A stretch of DNA of 64,000 nucleotides from Psychrobacillus sp044762745 (GTDB lineage: Bacteria; Bacillota; Bacilli; Bacillales_A; Planococcaceae). Both the position numbers and the translations under genes were made by a program. The stretch lies in assembly GCF_044762745.1 (NCBI RefSeq), contig NZ_JBIWEX010000001.1, positions 186,001 to 250,000 of the forward strand. The letters run 5' to 3'. Under the pieces are notes generated by a model. That model saw only the letters and a program-made list of their open reading frames with translations. It did no database searches and was not told the origin of the DNA. This document shows, piece by piece, positions 45,711 to 54,770 of the stretch; within the stretch, counting starts at the first letter, position 1; every line of letters begins with the position of its first letter.

Positions 45711-47636
45711 TTATTTGACTCCACTTTCATTTAACTTTCTCCATAAGGTACTTCTGCTGATGCCTAATATTTTAGCTGCTTCTTGTCTATTACCATTTGT
45801 TTGTTCCAATACTTCTTGAATTTTCGTTATTTCTACTTCTTTCAACACCTGTTGGAAGGAGTATGGATCCCTTTCGTCCCTATCCAACAAATAGAAATTT
45901 TCCTCAATCGCTTCTTGCAAATATTCGATGAGCATTTCCTTCGTAGTCGTAGCCGGATCTTCCACATACGCATATAGCCGTTCTATCGTATTTTCAAATT
46001 CACGCACATTGCCTTTCCACTGATGATGCTCGATCAGCGGCAGCACGTCCGCATAATAGTTTTCGATCATTGAATAACACTGAGGATAATGATACTTTGT
46101 AAAGTGCTTTAGCAATAAGCCCAAGTCTTCTTTTCGATTACTAAGTTTTGGCAAGAAAAGATTTAGCACAGCAATTCGGTAATAGAGATCTTCTCGAAAT
46201 TCCCCGGCACGGATACTTTCGATCAAGTTGACATTCGTCGCGGAAATGACACGCACATTAATCGGGGTACCGGCGGCACTGCCGATGCGTCGCACCACTT
46301 TTTCTTGCAGCACCCGCAGTAACTTTGCCTGCATGCTTAACGGCAATTCTCCAATTTCGTCCAGGAAAATCGTACCGTTATGAGCCTCTTCGAACAGCCC
46401 AGCTTTCCCACCTTTTGAGGCACCTGTAAAAGCGCCCTCATTATATCCAAAAAATTCGCTTTCCAATAAGTTTTCAGGTATAGCGGCACAGTTCACAGCT
46501 ATAAACGGGTGATTGGCACGCTGACTCGTATTATGGATACTTTGGGCAAACAGCTCTTTCCCTGTTCCTGTCTCCCCTAAAATCAAAACGTTGGAATTCG
46601 TCCTGGCAAATCGCTTAGCTTTGGAAATGACTTTCATCATTTGAGGGCTTTCTCCAATAATGTCTGAGAAGTTATATTTTGCCCCCTCATATCTTTTGTT
46701 CAGCTTTCGCCGCACCTTATTCTCTTTTTGCTGTAATAATTCAACATCTGAAAATATGGCAATCATACCGTCTAGTAAGCCATCGACATATATCAGATGA
46801 GTATTCACTAAAAAGTTTTTATCTTTATATTTCATCACGACATCCGACAGAACTTGCTGTGCTTGCAATGCCTCTAGAAATTCGCTCTGTGGCAAAATGT
46901 CTGAAATCAGCAGTGAAGTCGGGTCATGCAAATCATCCAATTGCAGGAATTTGATAGCTGCCTGATTCATGCTTATAACTCGGCTTGTCACATTTAAGCT
47001 GATCACGCCCTCCTGGAAACTCTCTGCAATCAACTGTAGTCGCTTCAAATTACTCTTTTCGACCCCTCTTGCACTTAATATACTAAAAGCGATATCTACG
47101 GCTAGCGTAATTGTTTCCTCACCGTACCAAAGTACCCCTTGCATACCGGCTTCCTTAGCCATATTTACAATCAAACCGGAACCGATGACAACTAATTCCT
47201 TGTCTGATGATAACGATTGAACTACTTCGGCCGCATGCTCTTTCGTTGTAAAGGCACGTTGCTGGATATTCAAACCCAATACATTATTTAAGTGTTGGTC
47301 ATTAAAAGTGTTGGACTCGATAAATTCCTTGTAATAATTGACAATGCAGATTTTTTTAGAGTAATTCGATGCTTCGATTAACGCATTTAAAAAGTCTTTC
47401 GTCTGCAGCCGCAATGGAATAATATGCCCTCTGACATTTAGACTCTTTAGTCGTTCTGCCATTACAACACCGCATATTAATATATCTTCGCTATTGATAT
47501 ATTGCGGATGCTTCAATATATGCTGTGCTTCAAGCTCTTGAATGGTTAACTCTTTTATCGTATCTCTTCTTTTTTGAATTTCCTGCTTGATATAATCTAC
47601 AAGCGGATAAGAACCTGAAACTAATATTTTTAGCAT
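45711..47636 (-). CDS. Sigma-54-dependent activator with PrpR N-terminal domain
   Basis: A 641-residue enhancer-binding protein. Residues 1 to about 200 match the PrpR_N sensory domain (propionate-catabolism activators, which bind small acids or CoA-pathway intermediates). A PAS domain follows (FQEGVISLNVTSRVISMNQA), then AAA+ with Walker A GETGTGKE, the GAFTGA loop, Walker B GTIFLDEIGEL, and a C-terminal Fis-type helix-turn-helix (NRQEAAKILGISRSTLWRKL). The ATG follows GGGAGGAAGGG. It differs from the first activator in its sensor, so two signals may be read. It probably controls the operons between 25 and 59 kb. Confidence 0.94.
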   Translation of the reverse strand: MLKILVSGSYPLVDYIKQEIQKRRDTIKELTIQELEAQHILKHPQYINSEDILICGVVMAERLKSLNVRGHIIPLRLQTKDFLNALIEASNYSKKICIVNYYKEFIESNTFNDQHLNNVLGLNIQQRAFTTKEHAAEVVQSLSSDKELVVIGSGLIVNMAKEAGMQGVLWYGEETITLAVDIAFSILSARGVEKSNLKRLQLIAESFQEGVISLNVTSRVISMNQAAIKFLQLDDLHDPTSLLISDILPQSEFLEALQAQQVLSDVVMKYKDKNFLVNTHLIYVDGLLDGMIAIFSDVELLQQKENKVRRKLNKRYEGAKYNFSDIIGESPQMMKVISKAKRFARTNSNVLILGETGTGKELFAQSIHNTSQRANHPFIAVNCAAIPENLLESEFFGYNEGAFTGASKGGKAGLFEEAHNGTIFLDEIGELPLSMQAKLLRVLQEKVVRRIGSAAGTPINVRVISATNVNLIESIRAGEFREDLYYRIAVLNLFLPKLSNRKEDLGLLLKHFTKYHYPQCYSMIENYYADVLPLIEHHQWKGNVREFENTIERLYAYVEDPATTTKEMLIEYLQEAIEENFYLLDRDERDPYSFQQVLKEVEITKIQEVLEQTNGNRQEAAKILGISRSTLWRKLNESGVK

Positions 47637-47684
47637 TGCAACCCTTCCTCCCTTAGCACTTACCTACAATCAAATAAATAAATA

Positions 47685-47724
47685 AATAATCAGTTGAGCA
47701 TAAAAATACTGCCAACTGATTATT
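47685..47724 (-). terminator. 12-bp perfect inverted repeat between hydrolase and activator genes
   Basis: AATAATCAGTTG at 47685-47696 and CAACTGATTATT at 47713-47724 with a 16-nt spacer. On the minus strand the stem runs into TTTATTTATTTATTT, so it may end the TRAP-hydrolase transcript. An operator for the activator gene is the alternative. No gene lies between 47637 and 47927. Confidence 0.55.
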
Positions 47725-47927
47725 AAACATTTGTTTCTTTTTTATAATTTTCACAACATAGTATCGATAAATCTATCTAAGTCCGGACATTCACGCGCAC
47801 ATTTTGGCAAATGATTTATAAACCATTCTTAGAAAGACACGTCCATTATTACTATTGAATGAATCGCTTCATTTTTCTTTTGATCAAGACCGTTTGTCCA
47901 CTACCGGGAAGGGGCGAAAGCTAATGA

Positions 47928-48869
47928 CTAATTTTTGAACCACGTCTTCACATTTTCAATCATCATCTGCTGAATCTGTTCCTTTGTAACCCCCTGCTCC
48001 ATTAACGCTGGGATAACTTTTTCTAGTAAAAAAGTTATCGACCAATTTGGTTGCGCTTTCATTTTTAAATGATTTGGCTTATACATATCCGTCGTACAAC
48101 AATAATCTTGAGACAAAAACATACGATTAGCATAACCTTTGTCTGCTAGTTTTTTAACCGTCTCATTGCGTCTCTCTGTTGATAGTATTCTTGTGATGCC
48201 GTAACGGTCCATACCGATAAACACGCCATAGTCAAGCACTCGTTCAATATACTCGATATTGTCGGTGTCTCCGCAATGACCAATCAATACTTTCTCCAGA
48301 TTGACGCCTTCTTCTTTAAAAATCTCAACTTGTCTAAGCCCCGTTTCGGTGGCTGGATGCGAATGGGTCATAATCGGTAAACCAGTTTGCAAATGGGCTC
48401 GTGCTACTGCCCGAAGCACTTTTTCAACATCTGGCGTTACCCCTTGGGCATCTGTAGCGCACTTTAAAAACCCGGCTTTAATGTCCGTATTTTGAATTCC
48501 CACTTCAATGTCACTTACAAACTGCTCCGCCAAAAAATCAATGCTGTTCACCGCAAACCGAGTTGGGAGGAAATTAAATGTATAAACACCTGTCGCTGCG
48601 ACAATTTGTACGCCTGTTTCTCGGGAAACTCTTTCCATTAAACGGACATCTCGATCCAGCCCCATTACGGTCGGGTCAAATATCGTTTTCACTCCAAGAC
48701 GTTTTACAGCAGCAACCTGCTGTATAGCTAACTCAAACTCTTCCTGTTCATTGTACAAATGAGGAAATTGAACCGCCACTGCCTCGGATCTTGTTCGTAA
48801 ATGTTCATGAATTAATGTATATCCTAGGTCATCGAGGTTCAATTCTCCTGCTACTGAATTGACTTTCAT
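47928..48869 (-). CDS. Phosphotriesterase-like metal-dependent hydrolase (lactonase-type)
   Basis: A 313-residue protein of the phosphotriesterase family (amidohydrolase superfamily). Metal ligands are visible: His-x-His in TLIHEHLRTR (about residues 18-27), the bridging Lys in DIKAGFLKCAT, His in IMTHSHPATETG and VLIGHCGDTD, and the Asp in LSQDYCC. Natural members are mostly lactonases or esterases rather than phosphotriesterases. It is the last gene of the operon encoding the luciferase-like monooxygenase and the TRAP transporter, so hydrolysis of a lactone or ester made or imported there is reasonable. Confidence 0.9.
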   Translation of the reverse strand: MKVNSVAGELNLDDLGYTLIHEHLRTRSEAVAVQFPHLYNEQEEFELAIQQVAAVKRLGVKTIFDPTVMGLDRDVRLMERVSRETGVQIVAATGVYTFNFLPTRFAVNSIDFLAEQFVSDIEVGIQNTDIKAGFLKCATDAQGVTPDVEKVLRAVARAHLQTGLPIMTHSHPATETGLRQVEIFKEEGVNLEKVLIGHCGDTDNIEYIERVLDYGVFIGMDRYGITRILSTERRNETVKKLADKGYANRMFLSQDYCCTTDMYKPNHLKMKAQPNWSITFLLEKVIPALMEQGVTKEQIQQMMIENVKTWFKN

Positions 48870-48885
48870 GGAATGTCTCCCTTCT

Positions 48886-50193
48886 CTACTTCACAGCATT
48901 CGGCAAGAATATTGCAATATCTGGGAAGAAGTATAGTAAGAAAATTAACGACAAGATTGGAATAACAAAAATGATTGCCCCTTTAAAAATACTTCCCAAA
49001 TCGAGCTCTTTCACGACCCCGCGCAACACGAAACAATTCATGCCTACCGGAGGTGAAATCAAAGCCACTTCCACAAGTAGCACGATAATAACGCCAAACC
49101 AGATTAAATCGAAGTTATAGACCGCCAGTGTCGGCATTAAAATCGGAACCGTCACGACCACCATCGCCATAGTATCCATAATTGCACCTAGCACCAAATA
49201 CATCAAGACGATCAATAGGAAGAAAACAAATGGCGATAAATGACTTGCGAACAAAAAGTCGGCCAATAAGTTTGGCACGCGTGTAATTGTTAACACATAG
49301 TTTAACAAAAAAGCCCCCATCACAATGGCAAAAATAAAACCGGTCGTTTTAATTGTACCAAAAACTGCCTCAGATAAGGAAGCTCTTGTTAACTTTCTGC
49401 GAAGCAAAGCAATAATGAATGCACCAAGTGCACCAAAACCAGCAGCTTCAGTCGCTGTAAACCACCCAATATAAATTCCGCCCATAACTAAGATGAACAA
49501 GCAAATAATCCAAATGTTTGTCTTGATCGACGAAAACTTTTCCTTCCAGGAAACTGTTGCCTCTTCCTTAGACGCTCCAAGTTTGGGATTAATTAAAATT
49601 ATCACATAGATTGTTAAAATGAAAAATAGTGTTAACAAAATACCTGGCACGATACCTGCTATCAATAACTTCCCAATAGACTGCTCTGTAATCATCCCAT
49701 AAATGATGAACATTGTACTTGGAGGGATTAAAATGCCGAGTGTTCCGCCGGCCACGATTGAGCCTCCTGTCAACACTTTAGAGTATCCCGATTTCAGCAT
49801 TTCTTTAGATGACACAAGCCCAATCGTACTCGTTGTCGCCAAGCTGGAGCCCGAAGACGAGGCAAACACCGCAGAAGCTCCTATTGTCGCCATGGCCAAT
49901 CCGCCTTTTAGTCGACCAAACCAGTTTCGAAACGTTTGGAATAATTCATCACTAAATCCAGAAACAAATAGTAATTGTCCCATCAAAACGAAAAGGGGGA
50001 TTGTACTTAGTGTATAATTGTAACTTTGTTCCCAAATGACACTTTCAATTGCTGAATAGAGAGCAGTGCTGTTTTTTAAGTACAAAATCGCCACAAACGC
50101 AGGGATCGCCATGGATAGTACGATAGGCACCCGCAAAAACATCAAGATAAACACTGCAATAATGACTAAAACGCCTACTGTTTCTACACTCAT
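48886..50193 (-). CDS. dctM: TRAP transporter large permease (DctM)
   Basis: A 435-residue protein with about 12 hydrophobic segments and the DctM marks RVPIVLSMAIPAFVAILYLK, SSSGSSLATTSTIGLV and GGTLGILIPPSTMFIIYGMI. It is the sodium-driven transport subunit, pairing with DctQ and the binding protein. The ATG lies 11 bp after the DctQ stop. Confidence 0.94.
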   Translation of the reverse strand: MSVETVGVLVIIAVFILMFLRVPIVLSMAIPAFVAILYLKNSTALYSAIESVIWEQSYNYTLSTIPLFVLMGQLLFVSGFSDELFQTFRNWFGRLKGGLAMATIGASAVFASSSGSSLATTSTIGLVSSKEMLKSGYSKVLTGGSIVAGGTLGILIPPSTMFIIYGMITEQSIGKLLIAGIVPGILLTLFFILTIYVIILINPKLGASKEEATVSWKEKFSSIKTNIWIICLFILVMGGIYIGWFTATEAAGFGALGAFIIALLRRKLTRASLSEAVFGTIKTTGFIFAIVMGAFLLNYVLTITRVPNLLADFLFASHLSPFVFFLLIVLMYLVLGAIMDTMAMVVVTVPILMPTLAVYNFDLIWFGVIIVLLVEVALISPPVGMNCFVLRGVVKELDLGSIFKGAIIFVIPILSLIFLLYFFPDIAIFLPNAVK

Positions 50194-50204
50194 CTAATAT
50201 CCCC

Positions 50205-50690
50205 CTACTCCTCAAACCTCTGATACTCTTTCGATCTGAGCAACGTAATAATTTTTTGAATAGCCACAAAGGCCCATGCAACAAACCCTATAATTAACAA
50301 AATTTTGATTGGATAAAACTTAATTCCTAACAAGACAGAGGATTGCTTTGGATCAAACTTCAAGAGAAAAGTATACGAGATAACTGCACAAAAAATCATC
50401 GTCAAAACAAGCGAAAAGATATTCAATATCTTTTGGATAAGCGGAGGGAAATGGTCCACTATAATTCCCACTTCAACATGACCGTTTTTCAACTCTGTAT
50501 ACCCCATTGATCCAACAACTAAAACGACCATCGCTATTTGAACGAATTCAACGTCCCCGATGATCGGATAATGAAACGTACGTGCAATGGCTGCAATACC
50601 GACAAAAATCATCATAAAAATCAAAGCTGCATACGCTATATAAGCATTAATAAATGCAAATCCTTTGACAAACCGGTTAATGATCGTCAA
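50205..50690 (-). CDS. dctQ: TRAP transporter small permease (DctQ)
   Basis: A 161-residue protein with four hydrophobic segments, including FINAYIAYAALIFMMIFVGI and MVVLVVGSMGYTELKNGHVE, typical of DctQ. The start is TTG after GAGGGGGAG; the 14 extra codons of the longer frame run into a hairpin and have no ribosome site. Confidence 0.9.
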   Translation of the reverse strand: MTIINRFVKGFAFINAYIAYAALIFMMIFVGIAAIARTFHYPIIGDVEFVQIAMVVLVVGSMGYTELKNGHVEVGIIVDHFPPLIQKILNIFSLVLTMIFCAVISYTFLLKFDPKQSSVLLGIKFYPIKILLIIGFVAWAFVAIQKIITLLRSKEYQRFEE

Positions 50691-50714
50691 ATTTTCTCCC
50701 CCTCTATTTAAGGT

Positions 50715-50747
50715 AGCAAAAGTGCATACCAATTATGCACTTTTGCT
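50715..50747 (-). terminator. 14-bp perfect hairpin between dctP and dctQ
   Basis: AGCAAAAGTGCATA and TATGCACTTTTGCT pair with a 5-nt loop, in the gap between the binding-protein and small-permease genes. On the minus strand it lacks a long T-run, so it may be an attenuator or an mRNA-stabilising stem that leaves more transcript for the binding protein than for the membrane subunits. Confidence 0.65.
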
Positions 50748-50762
50748 TAGTACTTCTACTTC

Positions 50763-51842
50763 TTATTTTGGTACCACAACTCCTTCATTTTCTAGCAGCT
50801 TCACGTACGTATCCATCATTGCTTGTCCGTCATAGCCGCGCTTATTCGCTTCTACTACCCAATCATCCAACTGTTTCTTGACCGGTGCTTTCCATTCCGC
50901 CAATTCTTCTTCTGTAGGAATGTAAACGCCTCCATTCCGGTCTGCGGCCAATTTTTCATACTTAGCTATACTCTCTTCTGCTTTAGCTGTATAAAGTTCT
51001 GTCGCCGACTGGGTGTATCTTGGTCCGATATCGGTAATGAACAGCTCCCGCAGATCTTCAGGTAGTGAATTCAAGAACCCTGTGTTTATAAATAACGGAT
51101 TGACGCTAACAGCCATATCCAATTTAGTCATCCAATTCGTCACTTCTTCAAATTTAAAACCAAATGAGCCGACAGCTGTATAGACGGAGTAGTCCACTAT
51201 GCCACGCTCAAGCGACTCGTACAATTCAGTATTAGTCATGGATACAGGCGTAGCACCCAATGTTTTAAACAGCTCAATCCGACCGAGAACCGTATCGGAG
51301 ATTTTTTTATGTTTAAGGTCTGATGCCTTTTTCACTGGCTCGTTACCGAATAGTTGGAAAGCATCTGTGGTATTAACACCGATGAATGTCACTTCTTTTG
51401 AAATATCATTTAAATACTCTCTATAATATTCAGTCAACACTTTTTCCGCAACTACAGGTGATTGCAATATAAACGGGATATCAGCAATTGTAAGAGGAAA
51501 TAAATCGGTATCCGAGTTTAAGCCCGGAATGATCACCCCTGCTTCATATACATTTCCTTTAATATCTGCGTAACTTGTGTTAAACGACCCCAATGCTGCG
51601 CCGGTGTATACATTCACTTTCAATCGGCCATCCGATTTTTCTTCTACATATTTCGCCCATGGTTCTGCCACTCCCTTGACGAATGGACTGGACGCCGAAG
51701 CGGCGACATTCAAGTTAAATTCATAAGTCTTGTCGCTATTTATAGAAGGGCTTTCGGCGTTACTTTCTTTTTCAACACAGGCAGCCAATAAGGTCCCAAC
51801 CAAAGCCAACATCAATACGAACACAAAATTTTTCTTTTTCAA
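50763..51842 (-). CDS. dctP: TRAP transporter substrate-binding lipoprotein (DctP)
   Basis: A 359-residue binding protein with a signal peptide and lipobox LAACV (Cys about residue 22). DctP-fold marks are GVAEPWAKYVEEKSDGRLKV, PLTIADIPFILQSP and the C-terminal EELAEWKAPVKKQLDDWV. It starts with TTG after AAAGGGGAT. In TRAP systems the ligand is usually an organic acid; here it may be a carboxylate substrate of the cluster. It lies 53 bp after the luciferase-like gene and is probably in one transcript with it. Confidence 0.93.
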   Translation of the reverse strand: MKKKNFVFVLMLALVGTLLAACVEKESNAESPSINSDKTYEFNLNVAASASSPFVKGVAEPWAKYVEEKSDGRLKVNVYTGAALGSFNTSYADIKGNVYEAGVIIPGLNSDTDLFPLTIADIPFILQSPVVAEKVLTEYYREYLNDISKEVTFIGVNTTDAFQLFGNEPVKKASDLKHKKISDTVLGRIELFKTLGATPVSMTNTELYESLERGIVDYSVYTAVGSFGFKFEEVTNWMTKLDMAVSVNPLFINTGFLNSLPEDLRELFITDIGPRYTQSATELYTAKAEESIAKYEKLAADRNGGVYIPTEEELAEWKAPVKKQLDDWVVEANKRGYDGQAMMDTYVKLLENEGVVVPK

Positions 51843-51894
51843 CTTATCATCCCCTTTGCTTGAATTGCTAAAAAGTGAAATACGCTATTGCAAA

Positions 51895-52953
51895 TCATTT
51901 AATTTTTACGCTTTCAAAGTAAGGCATTACTTTTTCTGCAAATAGATTCATTGACTTCAGGACTTGATGCTGCGGTTGTCCACCAATGTTCATCCACAAA
52001 ATAATATTATTGAGGCCTGTTTCCTCTTTATAGCGCTTAATATCTTCAATGACCTTTTCAGGAGAACCGACCAATGTATTTTCAGATTGAAGGAAACGAT
52101 CATAATCCACGTTGCGTTCACGGCTAATGACGCCGAATGTTGGGCGATTATCACGTTCGCTCATATACCATTCCAATCCTTCACGGAAATCTTCTTGGGC
52201 TTGTTCCGTCGTTTCGGCAACATAGCAGAACAGTAGCTTGCCTGAGCGTGCCACCGCTTCTTCTACATACTCGTGCGACAATCCGGACGCTAGGGCTTCT
52301 TCACGATACAATTTAATTTTATGATTCGTATCCTCATCGGTAATGCCTCCAAGCACGAATGAATGCCCTTGCTTTGCAGCATTGACCATCGAAGCGTCAT
52401 TCGAAGACACCATCACAAATATTGGTGGGCCGTCTTTTTGCACAGGACGAGGGTATACCGGAACATTTTCTATATTATAAAACTTCCCTGAATACGTGAC
52501 TTTCTCTGTTTGCATAGCCGTTGTTAAAATATCAAGTGATTCCAAGTAACGTTCATGACGCTCTTCAAAATCGATATTATAAGCGTCAAATTCTAGTTTA
52601 TCGTATCCTTTTCCGACTCCTAAATAGAGGCGTCCATCACTAATTACATCTACTAGATTCATATTTTCTGCTACTTGCAGTGGATGATGTAGCGGTAAGC
52701 GTGTTACAGCTGATCCCAGTTTAATATTTTTCGTAGTAGCCGCTGCGGCAGAGAGATAGACTGCCGTGGAACTTACCACTCCATACGCACGAGCGTTATG
52801 CTCTGCAACCCAGACAGTATGATACCCCAATTCATCCGCTTGCTTGATTTGCTCCAGTCCATCCCGTAATTCTTCCGCATCTGTTTTATTCGGTGGTACC
52901 GAGTTTAAAAAAAACAGTCCAAATGTCATATCTTTTCCTAATTCAGCCATCAT
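51895..52953 (-). CDS. Luciferase-like (LLM) flavin-dependent monooxygenase
   Basis: A 352-residue enzyme with the bacterial-luciferase alpha/beta barrel: FGLFFLNSVPP at the start, YHTVWVAEHNA, GSAVTRLPLHHPLQVAENMN, LYLGVGKGYDKLEFDAYNID and the C-terminal VGSPEKVIEDIKRYKEET. These use reduced FMN from a separate reductase to oxygenate aldehydes, ketones, sulfonates or long alkanes. ATG after AAAGGGG; 37 further codons of open frame upstream contain the sigma-54 promoter and are not coding. It heads the TRAP-hydrolase operon. Two flavin reductases are encoded at 28.5-29.6 kb. Confidence 0.92.
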   Translation of the reverse strand: MMAELGKDMTFGLFFLNSVPPNKTDAEELRDGLEQIKQADELGYHTVWVAEHNARAYGVVSSTAVYLSAAAATTKNIKLGSAVTRLPLHHPLQVAENMNLVDVISDGRLYLGVGKGYDKLEFDAYNIDFEERHERYLESLDILTTAMQTEKVTYSGKFYNIENVPVYPRPVQKDGPPIFVMVSSNDASMVNAAKQGHSFVLGGITDEDTNHKIKLYREEALASGLSHEYVEEAVARSGKLLFCYVAETTEQAQEDFREGLEWYMSERDNRPTFGVISRERNVDYDRFLQSENTLVGSPEKVIEDIKRYKEETGLNNIILWMNIGGQPQHQVLKSMNLFAEKVMPYFESVKIK

Positions 52954-53021
52954 GTCCATCCCCTTTAAAATTTTTAGCGAATTCAATAGATCAATAGAAA
53001 AATCAAACTCATTTTTTAATA

Positions 53022-53039
53022 AGCAACTTATATACCAAA
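53022..53039 (-). promoter_or_regulatory. Sigma-54 (-24/-12) promoter
   Basis: The minus strand reads TTTGGTATATAAGTTGCT with GG and GC 12 apart. The start near 53011 is 58 bases before the LLM start. It is almost the same as the promoter of the riboflavin kinase gene (TTTGGTATGAAAGTTGCT). Confidence 0.8.
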
Positions 53040-53219
53040 AGAGTTTATTCTCGATAAATTTCAAATAGTTTGTTAAGTGAGTTTCTTGGCAAGTGTTATT
53101 TAACCTGTTTTTAATGTATTTTTATTCTTTATACGAAAAAATCGCATTTTTTTATAACTACTTGATTGGATATAGTGCCATTTTCTAACTTAAATGATTT
53201 ATTAATGGAATACTAAAAT

Positions 53220-53270
53220 AATGAGCGTTTCATTTTTAAAACAAATCGTTTTAAATAAGAAACGCTCATT
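53220..53270 (-). terminator. Terminator after the second aldehyde dehydrogenase gene
   Basis: AATGAGCGTTTC and GAAACGCTCATT pair (12 bp), and an inner TTTTAAAAC/GTTTTAAA stem extends it. It ends the 59.6-53.3 kb operon; the rest of the gap to the LLM promoter is AT-rich with no gene. Confidence 0.8.
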
Positions 53271-53283
53271 TGCTTAACGTCAA

Positions 53284-54705
53284 TTAGATGGACATTAAAA
53301 ACGATCCTACTTTCGTTTCTAGATATTCATCAATCCCGTGGGCTCCCTCGATTCCAAGACCACTTAGTTTCCAACCACCAAATGGCGCCTGTACAGTGAA
53401 CGGTGCCGCATCATTGATACCAATAATCCCATATTCCAATGTTTCGAATACTCGGTGTGAGCGCGATAAATCATTTGTATAGAAATATGCTGCCAGTCCG
53501 AAGTTTGTATTATTCGCCCGATATAACACTTCCTCTTCTTTTTCAAATTTCATGATTGGTGCAATCGGACCAAAAGTTTCTTCCTTTGTGATCAACATCG
53601 TATCATCGACTTCTCCTAGGACAGTCGGTTCGAAAAAGTTGCCTTGTTTTAAATGATCAGCGGTGCATCTTTTGCCTCCGTGTAATAAAACAGCCCCTTT
53701 TTCAATTGCATCCTGCACTTGCTCTTCCATCTTATCCAGCGCACTTTGGTTGATTAGTGGACCGACCCGGTTGTGGATATCCGCACCATTTCCAACTGGA
53801 AGCTGCTTTACTTTTTCGGTGAATCGGGATACAAATTCATCATGGACGCTGGCATGCACATAAATGCGGTTAGCACATACGCACTGTTGCCCAGAAGCTC
53901 CAAATTTTATGTTGATTGCTCCTTCAACTGCCAGATCTAAATCTGCATCTTCAAAGACAATAAATGGAGCATGTCCCCCTAATTCCATTGATACCTTTTT
54001 TACAGTATCAGCAGATTTCTTGATTAATTCTATACCGACTTCTGTGGAGCCGGTAAACGAAATCTTTTTCACATCCGGACTAGATAGCCAAACATCTGTG
54101 ATTTCTTCAGCCGCTCCGATAACAATATTCACAACTCCATCAGGTACTCCGCACTCCACGAAAATTTTCATCAGTTCCAAAGCGCTTAACGGCGATTGAT
54201 TGGAAGGGCGAATCAGACCAGTACAACCAGCCGCTAGAGCTGGTGCTAATTTCCGGCTTAACATCTGTAACGGGAAATTCCAAGGGGTAATCGCGGCGAT
54301 AACCCCAATCGGCTGCTTAATAGCAAGTAGCCGCTTATTTCTAACCGAACTCGGAATTTGTTCCCCGTAAACCCGACGTGCTTCTTCCGCAAACCATTTG
54401 AAATAGGAAGCAGAGCTTTCCACCTCGTAATATGCATTCACTAATGGCTTGCCCATTTCTTTCGTAATTAATTGCGCCAATCGATCTTTATCGTCCAAAA
54501 TGCGTTGGGCAATCTTCTCCAAAATTTGTGAGCGTTCCAAGCCAGTGAATCGAGACCAGGTAGCAAATGCTACTTTCGCACTTTCTATTGCGGCAATCGC
54601 ATCCTCTTTTCTGCCTTTGTTAACTTCAGCCACCAACTCGCCAGTAGCAGGATTTTTAACTTTGATTACTTGATCTTTTTCAATCAAACTATCAGTCCTA
54701 CTCAT
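53284..54705 (-). CDS. NAD(P)-dependent aldehyde dehydrogenase (succinate-semialdehyde type)
   Basis: A 473-residue enzyme starting MSRTDSLIEKDQVIKVKNPA after TAGGAGGAGGG. It has TPWNFPLQMLSRKLAPALAA, the cofactor segment FTGSTEVGIELIKKSADTVK, the catalytic Glu in MELGGHAPF and the Cys in ASGQQCVCANRIY. It oxidises an aldehyde, probably a semialdehyde, to the acid. It is intact, unlike its close paralogue at 35.9-37.3 kb, and follows etfA in the operon. Confidence 0.94.
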   Translation of the reverse strand: MSRTDSLIEKDQVIKVKNPATGELVAEVNKGRKEDAIAAIESAKVAFATWSRFTGLERSQILEKIAQRILDDKDRLAQLITKEMGKPLVNAYYEVESSASYFKWFAEEARRVYGEQIPSSVRNKRLLAIKQPIGVIAAITPWNFPLQMLSRKLAPALAAGCTGLIRPSNQSPLSALELMKIFVECGVPDGVVNIVIGAAEEITDVWLSSPDVKKISFTGSTEVGIELIKKSADTVKKVSMELGGHAPFIVFEDADLDLAVEGAINIKFGASGQQCVCANRIYVHASVHDEFVSRFTEKVKQLPVGNGADIHNRVGPLINQSALDKMEEQVQDAIEKGAVLLHGGKRCTADHLKQGNFFEPTVLGEVDDTMLITKEETFGPIAPIMKFEKEEEVLYRANNTNFGLAAYFYTNDLSRSHRVFETLEYGIIGINDAAPFTVQAPFGGWKLSGLGIEGAHGIDEYLETKVGSFLMSI

Positions 54706-54770
54706 CGATTTCCCTCCTCCTAATCTGCGGTATAAATTCACCATTTTATAACGGATACACTTTCACTTGT

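Noticed and set aside
47637..47652. GG-N10-GC match just upstream of the activator ATG
   Set aside because: It coincides with the ribosome binding site GGGAGGAAGGG and lacks the TTGGCA part; the spacing match is chance.
47697..47716. Sigma-54-like TTGGCA...TGC sequence upstream of the PrpR-type activator
   Set aside because: The GG-to-GC distance is 14, not 12, and the element lies inside a 12-bp inverted repeat, so I treat it as part of that hairpin.
50716..50730. TTGGTATGCACTTTTGCT as a possible sigma-54 promoter before dctQ
   Set aside because: The GG-to-GC distance is 13 and the sequence is fully used in a 14-bp hairpin within an operon.
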